Shown: positions 36,133 through 46,309 of the stretch, one piece after another
Layout of the letters: every line of letters begins with the position of its first letter
How positions within the stretch are numbered: position 1 is the stretch's first letter
DNA from: Cellulomonas sp. SLBN-39
Lineage (GTDB): Bacteria > Actinomycetota > Actinomycetes > Actinomycetales > Cellulomonadaceae
Assembly: GCF_006715865.1 (NCBI RefSeq)
Contig: NZ_VFOA01000001.1
Coordinates: forward strand, 372,001 to 436,000
DNA: 64,000 nt
Direction: 5' to 3'
Program-made: the position numbers and the translations under genes
The notes under the pieces: generated by a model
Told to the model about the DNA's origin: nothing
What the model saw: only the letters and a program-made list of their open reading frames with translations
Databases searched by the model: none

Positions 36133-36531
36133 GTGTCCTCAGCGCCCACCGCGCCAGCGCGGCCGGCCGGAACGCTCTACCGCGGGCGCGAAGGCATGTG
36201 GTCGTGGGTCGCGCACCGCGTCACCGGCTTCGCGATCTTCTTCTTCCTGCTCGTGCACGTGCTCGACACGTCGCTCGTGCGCGTCTCCCCGGAGGCGTAC
36301 AACGCCGTCATCGGCACCTACAAGAACCCGGTCATGGGCATCGGCGAGGCGGGCCTCGTCGCCGCCGTCGTGTTCCACGCGTTCAACGGGATCCGCATCA
36401 TCCTGGTCGACTTCTGGGCCAAGGGTCCGCGCTACCAGCGGGTCATGCTCTGGGTCGTCCTCGGCCTGCTCGTCGTGACCATGGCCGGCTTCCTCCCCCG
36501 CCACCTCATGCACGTGTTCGGAGGCGAGTGA
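36133..36531 (+). CDS. sdhC: Succinate dehydrogenase cytochrome b556 subunit
   Basis: A 132-aa membrane anchor with three helices. GREGMWSWVAHRVTGFAIFFFLLVHVLDT holds the SdhC signature (Ser/Arg for quinone and His in the LVHVLD helix as a heme ligand candidate), and VFHAFNGIRIILVDF the second conserved His. GTG start with AGGAGG nine bases upstream. It anchors SdhA/B and binds menaquinone. Its stop overlaps sdhD (TGATG). Confidence 0.95.
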   Translation: MSSAPTAPARPAGTLYRGREGMWSWVAHRVTGFAIFFFLLVHVLDTSLVRVSPEAYNAVIGTYKNPVMGIGEAGLVAAVVFHAFNGIRIILVDFWAKGPRYQRVMLWVVLGLLVVTMAGFLPRHLMHVFGGE

Positions 36532-36989
36532 TGAGCACGATCGCCGACCCCAAGGCCCCGCGTCCCTCGCGGCCCGGCCCCACCCGCCGCACCACGAGCG
36601 GCAACACCGAGCTGTACGGCTGGGTGTTCATGCGCGCCTCGGGCGTCATCCTCGTCGTGCTGATCTTCGGGCACCTGTTCGTCAACCTCATGCTGGGCGA
36701 GGGCATCTCGGCCATCGACTTCGGCTTCGTCGCCGGCAAGTGGGCCTCGCCGTTCTGGCAGATCTGGGACCTGCTCATGCTGTGGCTCGCGATGATCCAC
36801 GGCACCAACGGGGTCCGCACGATCATCAACGACTACGCCGAGAAGGACAGCACGCGCCTGGTGCTCACCGGCGCGCTCTTCTTCGCCTCGATGGTGGTCA
36901 TCGTGCTCGGGACCCTCGTGATCTTCACGTTCGACCCGTGCCCCCCGAACAGCCCGGCCGACCTGCTGCCGTCGTTCTGCACCGCGTGA
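36531..36989 (+). CDS. sdhD: Succinate dehydrogenase membrane anchor subunit
   Basis: A 152-aa, three-helix anchor. After a basic Pro/Arg-rich cytoplasmic leader it reads [27 protein letters not shown] (His in helix 1) and [17 protein letters not shown] (second conserved His, typical of SdhD). It ends on the outside with a Cys/Pro tail. With SdhC it makes the quinone and heme site. Starts one base inside the sdhC stop. Confidence 0.95.
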   Translation: MSTIADPKAPRPSRPGPTRRTTSGNTELYGWVFMRASGVILVVLIFGHLFVNLMLGEGISAIDFGFVAGKWASPFWQIWDLLMLWLAMIHGTNGVRTIINDYAEKDSTRLVLTGALFFASMVVIVLGTLVIFTFDPCPPNSPADLLPSFCTA

Positions 36990-37059
36990 GCGCGCACGCC
37001 CCGAGCCCCGCGCTGCGTCCCTGACGCGCCCCACCCCCCGAAGGAAGGCATCGCCCCCG

Positions 37060-38886
37060 ATGCAGACCCACCAGTACGACGTCGTCATCGTCGGCGCGGG
37101 CGGCGCCGGCATGCGCGCCGCCCTCGAGTCCTCGACGCGCGTCCGCACCGCCGTCATCTCCAAGCTCTACCCCACGCGCTCCCACACAGGCGCGGCGCAG
37201 GGCGGCATGTGCGCCGCCCTCGCCAACGTCGAGGAGGACAACTGGGAGTGGCACACCTTCGACACGGTCAAGGGCGGCGACTACCTCGTCGACCAGGACG
37301 CCGCCGAGGTGATGGCCAAGGAGGCCATCGAGGCCGTCCTCGATCTGGAGAAGATGGGCCTGCCGTTCAACCGCACGCCCGAGGGCCGGATCGACCAGCG
37401 CCGGTTCGGCGGCCACACGCGCAACCACGGCGAGGCCGCCGTGCGCCGCTCGTGCTACGCCGCGGACCGCACCGGGCACATGATCCTGCAGACCCTGTAC
37501 CAGCAGTGCGTGAAGAACGACGTCGAGTTCTTCAACGAGTTCTACGTCCTCGACCTGCTCGTCGACCACGACCTGGCCGCCGCCGACGTCCCCGAGGGCG
37601 AGGCCGTCAACGTCTCCGGCGTCGTCGCGTACGAGCTCGCCACCGGCGAGATCCACGTGTTCCAGGCCAAGTCGGTGGTGCTCGCCACCGGCGGCGCGGG
37701 CAAGATCTACAAGACGACGTCGAACGCGCACACCCTCACCGGCGACGGCATGGCGCTGGCGTACCGGCGCGGCATCCCGCTCGAGGACATGGAGTTCTTC
37801 CAGTTCCACCCGACCGGCCTCGCGGGCCTGGGCATCCTGCTCTCGGAGGCCGCGCGCGGCGAGGGCGGGATCCTGCGCAACGGCGACGGCGAGCGCTTCA
37901 TGGAGCGGTACGCCCCCACCATCAAGGACCTCGCACCGCGCGACATCGTCGCCCGGTCGATGGCCAACGAGGTCCGCGAGGGCCGCGGCGCCGGCCCGAA
38001 CAAGGACTACGTCCTGCTCGACCTCACCCACCTGGAGCCGGCGCACATCGACGCCAAGCTCCCGGACATCACCGAGTTCGCGCGGACGTACCTCGGCATC
38101 GAGCCGTACACCGAGCCCGTGCCCGTGTACCCCACGGCGCACTACGCGATGGGCGGCATCCCGACGAACATCGAGGGCGAGGTCCTGCGCAACTCGACCG
38201 ACGTCATCCGCGGCCTGTACGCCGCCGGCGAGGTCGCCTGCGTCTCGGTGCACGGCTCCAACCGCCTGGGCACCAACTCGCTGCTCGACATCAACGTCTT
38301 CGGCAAGCGCTCCGGGCGGGCCGCGGCGGCCTACGCGGCCACCGCGTCGTTCGTGGACCTGCCCGAGCAGCCGGCGGCGGACGTCGTGGCCGGGCTCGAG
38401 GAGATCCGCACCCGCGCCGACGGCGAGCGGGTGGCGGACATCCGCCGCGAGCTGCAGGAGACCATGGACGCCAACGCCCAGGTCTTCCGCACCGAGCAGA
38501 CCCTGCAGACCTCGCTCGACGCGATCCGGGCGCTGCAGAAGCGGTTCCGGGCGGTGAGCGTGCAGGACAAGTCCCGCACGTTCAACACCGACCTGCTCGA
38601 GGCCGTCGAGCTGGGCTTCCTGCTCGACATCGCCGAGACCGTCGTCGTCGGGGCGCTCAACCGGCGCGAGTCGCGCGGCGGGCACTTCCGCGAGGACTTC
38701 CCCGACCGCGACGACGCGCAGTTCATGCACCACACGATGGCCTACCGCCGCCCGCAGTCCTCCACGGCGGCCGCGGAGCCCGGCAGCGCGTTCTCCCACG
38801 TCGAGGAGTTCGACGGCTACCGGCTCGTCCTGGGCTCCAAGCCCGTGACCGTGACCCGCTACCAGCCGATGGAGCGCAAGTACTGA
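37060..38886 (+). CDS. sdhA: Succinate dehydrogenase flavoprotein subunit
   Basis: The 608-aa catalytic subunit oxidises succinate to fumarate. [15 protein letters not shown] binds FAD; H42 in [10 protein letters not shown] is the covalent flavin attachment histidine; [27 protein letters not shown] and the catalytic Arg region [12 protein letters not shown] are in place, as is [13 protein letters not shown]-terminal helical domain to residue 608. A Shine-Dalgarno-like GAAGGAAGG lies 13-20 bases upstream of the ATG. Peripheral on the inner face of the membrane; ends overlap sdhB (TGATG). Confidence 0.97.
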   Translation: MQTHQYDVVIVGAGGAGMRAALESSTRVRTAVISKLYPTRSHTGAAQGGMCAALANVEEDNWEWHTFDTVKGGDYLVDQDAAEVMAKEAIEAVLDLEKMGLPFNRTPEGRIDQRRFGGHTRNHGEAAVRRSCYAADRTGHMILQTLYQQCVKNDVEFFNEFYVLDLLVDHDLAAADVPEGEAVNVSGVVAYELATGEIHVFQAKSVVLATGGAGKIYKTTSNAHTLTGDGMALAYRRGIPLEDMEFFQFHPTGLAGLGILLSEAARGEGGILRNGDGERFMERYAPTIKDLAPRDIVARSMANEVREGRGAGPNKDYVLLDLTHLEPAHIDAKLPDITEFARTYLGIEPYTEPVPVYPTAHYAMGGIPTNIEGEVLRNSTDVIRGLYAAGEVACVSVHGSNRLGTNSLLDINVFGKRSGRAAAAYAATASFVDLPEQPAADVVAGLEEIRTRADGERVADIRRELQETMDANAQVFRTEQTLQTSLDAIRALQKRFRAVSVQDKSRTFNTDLLEAVELGFLLDIAETVVVGALNRRESRGGHFREDFPDRDDAQFMHHTMAYRRPQSSTAAAEPGSAFSHVEEFDGYRLVLGSKPVTVTRYQPMERKY

Positions 38887-39671
38887 TGACCACCACCGTC
38901 GACGCACCCGAGGCGAAGGTCGGCGCCGTGCCGTCCTTCCAGGTCACGCTCAAGGTCCGCCGGTTCCTGCCGGCGGACGAGGACCTGCCGACGTTCGGCG
39001 AGGCCTTCACGGCCGAGCCCCGGTGGGACGAGTTCACGGTCACCGTGCACGGCACGGACCGCGTCCTCGACGCCCTGCACAAGATCAAGTGGGACCAGGA
39101 CGGCTCGCTGACGTTCCGTCGCTCCTGCGCGCACGGGATCTGCGGGTCGGACGCCATGCGCATCAACGGGCGCAACCGCCTGGCCTGCAAGACCCTGCTC
39201 AAGGACCTCGACCCGTCCAAGCCCATCACCGTCGAGCCCATCAAGGGCCTGCCGGTGATCAAGGACCTCGTGGTCGACATGGAGCCGTTCTTCGCGTCGT
39301 ACCGCGAGATCATGCCGTTCCTCATCACCACGGGCACCGAGCCGACGAAGGAGCGCCTGCAGTCGGCGGCCCAGCGCGAGCGGTTCGACGACACGACCAA
39401 GTGCATCCTGTGCGCCGCGTGCACGTCGTCCTGCCCTGTGTTCTGGACGGACGGGCAGTACTTCGGCCCGGCCGCGATCGTCAACGCGCACCGGTTCATC
39501 TTCGACAGCCGGGACGAGGGCGGTGCGCAGCGCCTGGAGATCCTCAACGACAAGGAGGGCGTGTGGCGGTGCCGCACGACCTTCAACTGCACCGAGGCCT
39601 GCCCGCGCGGCATCGAGGTCACCAAGGCGATCCAGGAGGTCAAGCGCGCGATGATCACCCGCGCGTTCTGA
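38886..39671 (+). CDS. sdhB: Succinate dehydrogenase iron-sulfur subunit
   Basis: A 261-aa protein carrying three clusters. The 2Fe-2S site is in RRSCAHGICGSDAM (C81, C86, with Asp at the third position) and C101; the 4Fe-4S/3Fe-4S sites use CILCAACTSSCP and the C-terminal FNCTEACPRGI plus the Cys before RTTFNC. It links SdhA to the quinone site. Last gene of the operon; two hairpins follow. Confidence 0.97.
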   Translation: MTTTVDAPEAKVGAVPSFQVTLKVRRFLPADEDLPTFGEAFTAEPRWDEFTVTVHGTDRVLDALHKIKWDQDGSLTFRRSCAHGICGSDAMRINGRNRLACKTLLKDLDPSKPITVEPIKGLPVIKDLVVDMEPFFASYREIMPFLITTGTEPTKERLQSAAQRERFDDTTKCILCAACTSSCPVFWTDGQYFGPAAIVNAHRFIFDSRDEGGAQRLEILNDKEGVWRCRTTFNCTEACPRGIEVTKAIQEVKRAMITRAF

Positions 39672-39683
39672 CCTGCACGGCTG

Positions 39684-39778
39684 CGGCGGCGTCCCGGGCT
39701 CCGGCCCGCGGCGCCGCCGTCGTCGTCCCCGACCCGGGTGCCCGTCGCGTCCCGGCCGCGGCCGTCCCGCCGGGACGC
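39684..39778. terminator. Two hairpins between sdhB and the YihY gene
   Basis: An 8-bp stem CGGCGGCG (39684-39691) with CGCCGCCG (39712-39719), and a second 8-bp stem GCGTCCCG (39747-39754) with CGGGACGC (39771-39778). They lie between convergent genes and may each stop one strand. Confidence 0.6.
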
Positions 39779-39784
39779 GGTGCG

Positions 39785-40789
39785 TCAGGCGGCGGCGTCG
39801 TCCTGCGGGTCGACGTACGGCGGGTCGGCCGTCCACGCGGCGGCGAGCAGCACGACGCGGGCGATGAGGTTGATCCACAGCAGCAGCACCACGATCGCGG
39901 CGAACGAGCCGAGCACCGGGTTGCCCTCGACCGACCCGGACACCGCCGACGTCCCCAGCAGCCGGACCGCACCCAGCCCCGCGCCGGCGAGGCACGCCCC
40001 GACCAGCAGGTCACGGCGCGGCGGGTCCTGGCCGGCCAGGACCCGCACCACGAGCACGAACACCGCGGCGTCCACCACGAAGGCGACCAGCACGCCCACG
40101 CCCTGCAGCACCACCGTCGACGCCGCCGACCAGCCCGCGGCGTCGAGCAGCCAGCCCGTCGCGGCGGTCGCGACGATGCCGAGCACGGCCGAGAGCAGCA
40201 CCGCCACGCCGAGCCCGACGAAGCCGGCCAGCTCGCGGGCCTTGCCCACCACCGCGCTGCCGACGACCGGGGCGTCGAACATCGCGCGGACCGCCCGCCG
40301 CAGCGCCGACACGGCCGAGGTCGCGCTGACGAGCAGGACCACCGCCGCGACGACCCCGGCGACGCTGAGACCCGTCGACATCACGAGCGCGTCCGGCGAG
40401 ACCAGGCCCTTCTCCTCCGACGTCGTCAGCAGCCCGGGCAGGGCGTCGGCGACCGTGTCGAGGACGGTCGCGCGCAGCTCGGCGTTGCCGCCGAGGACCG
40501 CCATGAACACCGTCCAGCCGATGGTCAGGGCCGCGAAGACGGAGAACAGGCTCGCGTACGCGATGCCCCCGGTGAGCACGGGCCCGCCGCCCTGGCCGAA
40601 CCGGGCCAGGGCCCGTGCCGCCCGCGTGCGCTGCCAGCGGTCCAGCAGCGCCTTCGCCCGTTCGACCGGCGTCCGCGACGGCTCGTCCGTGTCCGGGTCG
40701 GGCGCCGCGGCCGCCGCCCGGGTGTGCGCGCGCCCCGCGCCCGCGGGCGGGGCGGCGACGGACGGGCCGAGGTCGGGCGTGCGGGTCAT
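39785..40789 (-). CDS. YihY/BrkB family membrane protein
   Basis: A 334-aa protein with six predicted helices and a ~45-residue Ala/Pro-rich cytoplasmic start. Family marks are ARFGQGGGPVLTGGIAYASLFSVFAALTIGW, the mid-chain Ala/Val-rich helices, and the C-terminal FAAIVVLLLWINLIARVVLLAAAW. It was once thought to be RNase BN in E. coli, which is incorrect; the function is unknown, with roles in export or virulence proposed for BrkB. A TAGATT box (40802 to 40797) is seven bases from the ATG, suggesting leaderless expression. Placed beside trpS as in M. tuberculosis (Rv3335c). Confidence 0.9.
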   Translation of the reverse strand: MTRTPDLGPSVAAPPAGAGRAHTRAAAAAPDPDTDEPSRTPVERAKALLDRWQRTRAARALARFGQGGGPVLTGGIAYASLFSVFAALTIGWTVFMAVLGGNAELRATVLDTVADALPGLLTTSEEKGLVSPDALVMSTGLSVAGVVAAVVLLVSATSAVSALRRAVRAMFDAPVVGSAVVGKARELAGFVGLGVAVLLSAVLGIVATAATGWLLDAAGWSAASTVVLQGVGVLVAFVVDAAVFVLVVRVLAGQDPPRRDLLVGACLAGAGLGAVRLLGTSAVSGSVEGNPVLGSFAAIVVLLLWINLIARVVLLAAAWTADPPYVDPQDDAAA

Positions 40790-40810
40790 GCGCCCGAATC
40801 TAGGTGCGGG

Positions 40811-41445
40811 TCAGCGGGGCGGCATCCCGGGCGCGACGGCCCCGGCGTCCACCGCGGCCGCCCCGCGCGGCATGCCCGGCACCGCGTCCTCGGGCGGCGC
40901 GTCGGGGCAGACCACCGGCTCCCCCGTGCCGAGCAGGAACGTCCGGACGGGCTGCCAGGCCGTCCCGTCGTGCACGAAACGGAAGAGCCGGTCCACCTCG
41001 ATGCGGACGTCGACGTCGCCGGCCGCAGCCTGCGCGGCGTCGAGGGCCTCGTCGTCGACGCCGTGGGCGACGGTGACGTGGGGGTGGAACGGGAAGCGCG
41101 CCGGCACGTCGAGCGGCCCGGTGCGCAGGTCCGCCTCGAGCGCGGCGCACGCGTCCGCGCCGTCGGCCAGCGCGACGAAGACCACCGGCGACACCGGCCG
41201 GAACGTGCCGGTGCCGCGCAGGTGCACGGCGAAGGGACGGTGCGTGCCCGCGACCCGGGACAGGTGCGCGTCGACCGCCCCGACGTCCGGCACGCACGTC
41301 GGCCCGACGAGCGTCACGTGCGGCGGGATGTCGGCCTCCGGGTCGCCGGCCGCCGCACGCACGGCCCGCAGCCGGGACGCCAGCGGCTCGGGCACGGCGA
41401 CGACGACGCCGACGAGCGCCTCGCCGGCACCGCACCCGGGCAGCA

Positions 41446-41446
<1 letters not shown>
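40811..41446 (-). CDS. 2'-5' RNA ligase/cyclic phosphodiesterase family protein
   Basis: A 211-aa member of the 2H phosphoesterase superfamily. The two catalytic HxT motifs are present: PPHVTLVG (H43, T45) and HPHVTVAHG (H123, T125). It could open 2',3'-cyclic phosphates or act on ADP-ribose 1",2"-phosphate. A ~35-residue Pro/Ala tail follows the domain. The ATG overlaps the trpS stop by one base (TGATG), suggesting coexpression with tryptophanyl-tRNA synthetase and hence possibly RNA repair, which is inference. Confidence 0.85.
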
Positions 41447-42627
<1,181 letters not shown>

Positions 42628-43023
42628 TCAGGTCGCCTCGTCGTCGTACGGCGCCGGGCCGTCGTCGCGCACGGCGGCACGGGCTCCGGCGGCCGTGGCG
42701 CCCGCGGCACCTGCCGCGGCGGCCGCGCGCCCGGGGCGCGGGACCGACGGGCGCGACCGGGCGGGTGCGGGGTCGTCGAGCAGCGCGTCGCGCACGATGC
42801 GGCGGGGGTCGTAGCGGCGGGGGTCGAGGGCCGCCCAGTCGACGTCGGCAGCCGTGTCGCCGAGCTCGTCGTCGATCCGGGCGCGGGCGTCTCGGGCGAC
42901 GTCGCGCAGGCGGCGCACCCAGCCGGCCAGCTGCTCGGCGTACGTCGGCAGCCGCTCGGGCCCGATGACCAGCGCGGCGACGAGGAGCAGCACGAGCAGC
43001 TCGCCACCGTTGATCCCCAGCAC
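42628..43023 (-). CDS. tatB: Sec-independent protein translocase TatB
   Basis: A 131-aa protein: one N-terminal helix (MLGINGGELLVLLLVAALVIGPERLP) with the Glu and the GPERLP hinge typical of TatA/B, an amphipathic helix, then an Ala/Pro/Asp-rich disordered tail. The length and position downstream of htrA argue for TatB over TatA. TatB receives twin-arginine precursors with TatC. GTG start; TAACCT (43035 to 43030) is six bases upstream, suggesting a separate leaderless promoter within the sigE cluster. Confidence 0.9.
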   Translation of the reverse strand: MLGINGGELLVLLLVAALVIGPERLPTYAEQLAGWVRRLRDVARDARARIDDELGDTAADVDWAALDPRRYDPRRIVRDALLDDPAPARSRPSVPRPGRAAAAAGAAGATAAGARAAVRDDGPAPYDDEAT

Positions 43024-43152
43024 GCGCCAAGGTTACCCCCGGCGGCACCCGCCCGAACCGGTGCCCGTCGGCGGCTCGCCGGGCGCACGCCCACCCGCAC
43101 GGCGCGTCCTGCGCGGCGCGCGGGACCGCGTCGCGCAGCGCCGGCGCAGCAC

Positions 43153-44556
43153 CTACTGCGCGGCGCGCTCCTGGAGCTCGACGCGGACGTCCCGCTCGTC
43201 CTCGCCGGTCCGGACGCGCAGCACGACCGTGTCGCCCGGCTCGCGCGCGCGGATCGCGACGATGAGCTCGGCCGGGGCGGTGACGGGTCGTCCGTCGATC
43301 GCGAGGATCACGTCGCCGCGGCGGACGCCCGCGAGGTCCGCTGGCCCGCCGGCGACGACCGCCTCGGTGTCCGGCGGGTCCTCGACGTACACCTGCACGC
43401 CCTCGCCGGAGTACCGCTCGTCGAGGAGCACGCCGATGACCGGGTACGTCGCCGCGCCCGTCTCGATGAGCTGCTCGGCGGTGCGCCGGGCCTGGTTCGA
43501 CGGGATCGCGAACCCCAGGCCGATGCTCCCCGACGCGCCCGACAGGCGGCCCGGCGGCTGGGCGATCGCGGAGTTGATGCCCACGACCTCCCCCACCGCG
43601 TTGACCAGCGGGCCGCCCGAGTTGCCGGGGTTGATCGCCGCGTCGGTCTGGATGGCGTTGATGAACGCCTGCGAGCTGTCGTCACCGGCCACCACGGGCC
43701 GGTTGAGCGCGCTGACGATGCCCGTGGTGACGGTCCCGACCAGCCCGAGGGGCGCGCCGACCGCCACGACCGGGTCGCCCACGACGATCGCGTCCGAGTC
43801 GCCGAGCGCGAGCGGCACGAGGCCGGCGACGTCGATCTTGAGGACGGCGAGGTCGTACTCGGCCGTCGCCCCGACGACGCGCGCCGCGTGCTCCGACCCG
43901 TCGGAGAGCAGGACGACGACCTCGTCGTCGCCCGCGCCGGACACGACGTGGTTGTTGGTGAGCACGTACCCGTCCTGGCGCAGCACGAACCCGGAGCCGG
44001 AGCCGACGCCGTCGGCCGTCTCGACCTCGATCGACACGACGGACGGCAGCACGCCGGAGGCGACGCCGGCGACGGACTCCGGGGACCGGTCGACGGGCTG
44101 CGCCGACGTGCCCGCCGTCGGCAGGCCCGCGTCGGGGATCCGGTCGTCGGACGCGGACCGGGCGCCGAGCACGCCGCCGGCGAACCCGGCACCGAGCGAG
44201 GCGAGCACGATCGGCACCACCCACGCGACCGACAGGTGCCGTCGCCGCCGGCGCCGCACGGCCGGACGGACCGGCACGCCCGGTGCCGCGGGCGGGACCG
44301 CGACCGGTACCGGGCCGGCGGTCGGCACGGGCGCGCCCGCCGCCGGGGGCGTCGGGGCGTCGGGGCCCGGCGGGGCCGGCACGTCGGGGGTCGCGCCCGG
44401 GGGAACCTGCCGGGACGTGCCGTCGTCCGCGCCCGTCACGGGTGCGTCGTCGCCCGACGGGCGGTACGCGGACGGCGGGGCGAAGAGCGGCGGGGGCGGC
44501 GGCCCGCCGGCCGGCCCGGCGGCGTCCGGGTCCGCGGCGTTCGGGTCCTGCGTCAC
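43153..44556 (-). CDS. htrA: HtrA/DegP-like membrane-anchored serine protease with PDZ domain
   Basis: A 467-aa protease. A ~105-residue Pro-rich cytoplasmic region ends in RRRRRR, then one membrane helix (about 108-132), a trypsin-like domain with H203 (NNHVVSG), D235 (AEYDLAVLK) and S313 (NPGNSGGPL), and a C-terminal PDZ domain (about 375-465, GVRRGDVILAIDGRPV). The active site faces outside, for quality control of exported proteins. The GTG overlaps the anti-sigma stop (GTGA). It is probably under SigE control, as M. tuberculosis Rv1223. Confidence 0.95.
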   Translation of the reverse strand: MTQDPNAADPDAAGPAGGPPPPPLFAPPSAYRPSGDDAPVTGADDGTSRQVPPGATPDVPAPPGPDAPTPPAAGAPVPTAGPVPVAVPPAAPGVPVRPAVRRRRRRHLSVAWVVPIVLASLGAGFAGGVLGARSASDDRIPDAGLPTAGTSAQPVDRSPESVAGVASGVLPSVVSIEVETADGVGSGSGFVLRQDGYVLTNNHVVSGAGDDEVVVLLSDGSEHAARVVGATAEYDLAVLKIDVAGLVPLALGDSDAIVVGDPVVAVGAPLGLVGTVTTGIVSALNRPVVAGDDSSQAFINAIQTDAAINPGNSGGPLVNAVGEVVGINSAIAQPPGRLSGASGSIGLGFAIPSNQARRTAEQLIETGAATYPVIGVLLDERYSGEGVQVYVEDPPDTEAVVAGGPADLAGVRRGDVILAIDGRPVTAPAELIVAIRAREPGDTVVLRVRTGEDERDVRVELQERAAQ

Positions 44557-45476
44557 CGGTCTCCCCACGCACCCGTCACGGTCTGCCAGCCACGGCCGAT
44601 GCGGCCGGGCACGGTGTCGTCGTACTCCCCGGTGCCGAAGGCCGCCACGACGGCTGCCACCTCGTCCTCCCCGGCCGTCGAGACGACCTGCACGACGGTG
44701 CCGTCGGCCTGCCACACGCCCTGCCACGGCTCGTAGGACAGCACGTGCACGTCGCGCCCGCCGACGGTCTCGACGGGGACGCCCGCGAGTGCCGACGCGT
44801 CCAGCACGCCCTGCTGCTCGGTCACGACCACGGTGCCCCCCGGGCCGACCAGGTCGACCTCGAGGACCTCGGCGTCGTCGCCCGTCCAGCGCACGGCGGA
44901 GACCTCCCAGCCGCCCGGCAGCCCGGTCGGCAGCGCCCAGCCCTGCGCGGACAGCCGGCTGACGGCGGTCTGCGTGAGCGCCTGCCCGGGCTCGGCGGTG
45001 CGGTCGGCCTCGGCGAGCAGCCCCAGCGCGAGCGCCGGGCTCGTCGTCGGCTGGACGACCGGGCGCGCCCCGAGCACGAAGAGCATCGCCGCGACCGCGC
45101 CGACCCCGGCGACGGACCCTGCGACCAGCCGCACCGGGCTGCGGCGCGAGACCACGTCGCCGCGCAGCGTCCCGGCGACCCGGGGCAGGGCGTGGGCACG
45201 CACGTGGTGGCCCGCGAGCGGCACCGCGAACGGGTCCCGGGCGGTCGGGGGCGGCACCGGGCGGCACGAGCCGCCCAACGACAGCAGCCGGGCGGTGAGG
45301 TCCTCGGTGGGCTGCACGGGGTCCGCCCCGGCGAGCGCGCGCCGGGCGGCCCGGGCGGCCTCCAGCTCGTCGGCGCACTGGCGGCAGACCGCCACGTGCG
45401 CGAGCGCCCGCTCGGTCGCGGCCGGGTCGAGCTGGCCGTCGACGAGCGCGCTGATCCACGAGCCGAGGTGCGTCAC
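44553..45476 (-). CDS. rseA: Anti-sigma-E factor with zinc-binding anti-sigma domain
   Basis: A 307-aa protein. The ZAS signature H-x3-C-x2-C is H27, C31, C34 (HVAVCRQC) in a cytoplasmic N-terminal domain that would hold SigE. A membrane helix follows at about 113-138 ([22 protein letters not shown]), then a ~165-residue external domain. M. tuberculosis RseA is only about 150 aa, so the external part is an addition. The reader gene (sigE), this regulator and htrA are joined by 4-bp overlaps. Confidence 0.92.
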   Translation of the reverse strand: MTHLGSWISALVDGQLDPAATERALAHVAVCRQCADELEAARAARRALAGADPVQPTEDLTARLLSLGGSCRPVPPPTARDPFAVPLAGHHVRAHALPRVAGTLRGDVVSRRSPVRLVAGSVAGVGAVAAMLFVLGARPVVQPTTSPALALGLLAEADRTAEPGQALTQTAVSRLSAQGWALPTGLPGGWEVSAVRWTGDDAEVLEVDLVGPGGTVVVTEQQGVLDASALAGVPVETVGGRDVHVLSYEPWQGVWQADGTVVQVVSTAGEDEVAAVVAAFGTGEYDDTVPGRIGRGWQTVTGAWGDR

Positions 45477-46069
45477 CCGCGCACCTCCGCGGGGACGGGC
45501 ACCGGGGCGCCCGGGTCCGGGGCGGCGGCGAGCGCCGCGGGCGACCGGTGCGCGAGCGACTCGCGCAGGCGGGCCCGCGCACGGTGGATGCGGGAGCGCA
45601 CGGTGCCGAGCTTGATGCCCAGCGTGACGGCGATCTCCTCGTACGACAGCCCCTCGATGTCGCACAGCACGACCGCGGCCCGGTACTCGGGCGGGAGCTC
45701 GTCGAGGGCCCGCTGCACGTCGTGGTCGAGGTTGCCGGCCTCGAAGGCCCGCTCGGGCGTGCTCAGCGCGTCGGGCGACGACCAGCGCTCGGTGTCGTCG
45801 CCGATGGACTCGATGCGCACGCGCTGACGGCGTCGGGCGCCGTCGAGGAAGAGGTTCGTGGTGATGCGGTGCAGCCAGCCCTCGAAGGTGCCGGGGCTGT
45901 AGGTGTGCAGCGAGCGGAACACGCGGACGAACGTCTCCTGCGTGAGGTCCTCGGCGTCGTGCCGGTTGCCCGTCAGCCGGTACGCGAGGCGGTACACGCG
46001 TGCGGAGTGCTCGCGGACGATCTCCTCCCACGACGGTGCCTGCCACTCGGTGGTGGGCGGCTGGGTCAT
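45473..46069 (-). CDS. sigE: ECF RNA polymerase sigma factor SigE
   Basis: A 198-aa group 4 sigma factor. Region 2 reads [31 protein letters not shown] ... [20 protein letters not shown]; region 4 [49 protein letters not shown]. The genes that follow (anti-sigma, htrA, tatB) match the sigE locus of actinobacteria, which responds to envelope stress. The ATG has GGAGAG about ten bases upstream. A matching ECF promoter lies about 105 bp before the start (46173-46198), predicting autoregulation. Confidence 0.95.
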   Translation of the reverse strand: MTQPPTTEWQAPSWEEIVREHSARVYRLAYRLTGNRHDAEDLTQETFVRVFRSLHTYSPGTFEGWLHRITTNLFLDGARRRQRVRIESIGDDTERWSSPDALSTPERAFEAGNLDHDVQRALDELPPEYRAAVVLCDIEGLSYEEIAVTLGIKLGTVRSRIHRARARLRESLAHRSPAALAAAPDPGAPVPVPAEVRG

Positions 46070-46172
46070 CGGTGCGTGCTCTCCTCGTCTCGTGCACGGT
46101 GCGCGTGCGCGCCCGTGCGCGTCCAGTCTCGCACCGCGGCGCGGACGGCTCGACCTGACGCACGTCCGGCTC

Positions 46173-46198
46173 AACGCACCGGCACGGCCCGACGTTCC
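46173..46198 (-). promoter_or_regulatory. ECF-type promoter of the sigE operon
   Basis: On the leftward strand GGAAC (46198 to 46194) and GTT (46175 to 46173) are separated by exactly 18 bases, the GGAAY-N18-GTT pattern of SigR/SigE-like ECF promoters. Transcription would begin near 46166, leaving a ~95-nt leader. Confidence 0.6.
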
Positions 46199-46222
46199 CC
46201 GGGGCGGCGTTCCCCGGGGCGG
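46193..46222. repeat. Tandem 15-bp direct repeat in the sigE/methyltransferase promoter region
   Basis: Two perfect adjoining copies of CGTTCCCCGGGGCGG (46193-46207 and 46208-46222), each containing the palindrome CCCCGGGG and, on the other strand, a GGAAC -35-like element. Only the promoter-proximal copy has a GTT at the right distance. Confidence 0.8.
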
Positions 46223-46236
46223 CGGGTGGGCGGCGA

Positions 46237-46242
46237 TACGCT
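46237..46242 (+). promoter_or_regulatory. Possible -10 box of the O-methyltransferase gene
   Basis: TACGCT, 67 bp before the ATC start, would give a leader of about 60 nt containing GGGAGG just before that codon. Confidence 0.4.
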
Positions 46243-46309
46243 GGGCCCGGCGTGCCAGGCGGTCCGCCCGGCACGCCGCCGACGCACGGGGGACCCCTGG
46301 GAGGTCGTC

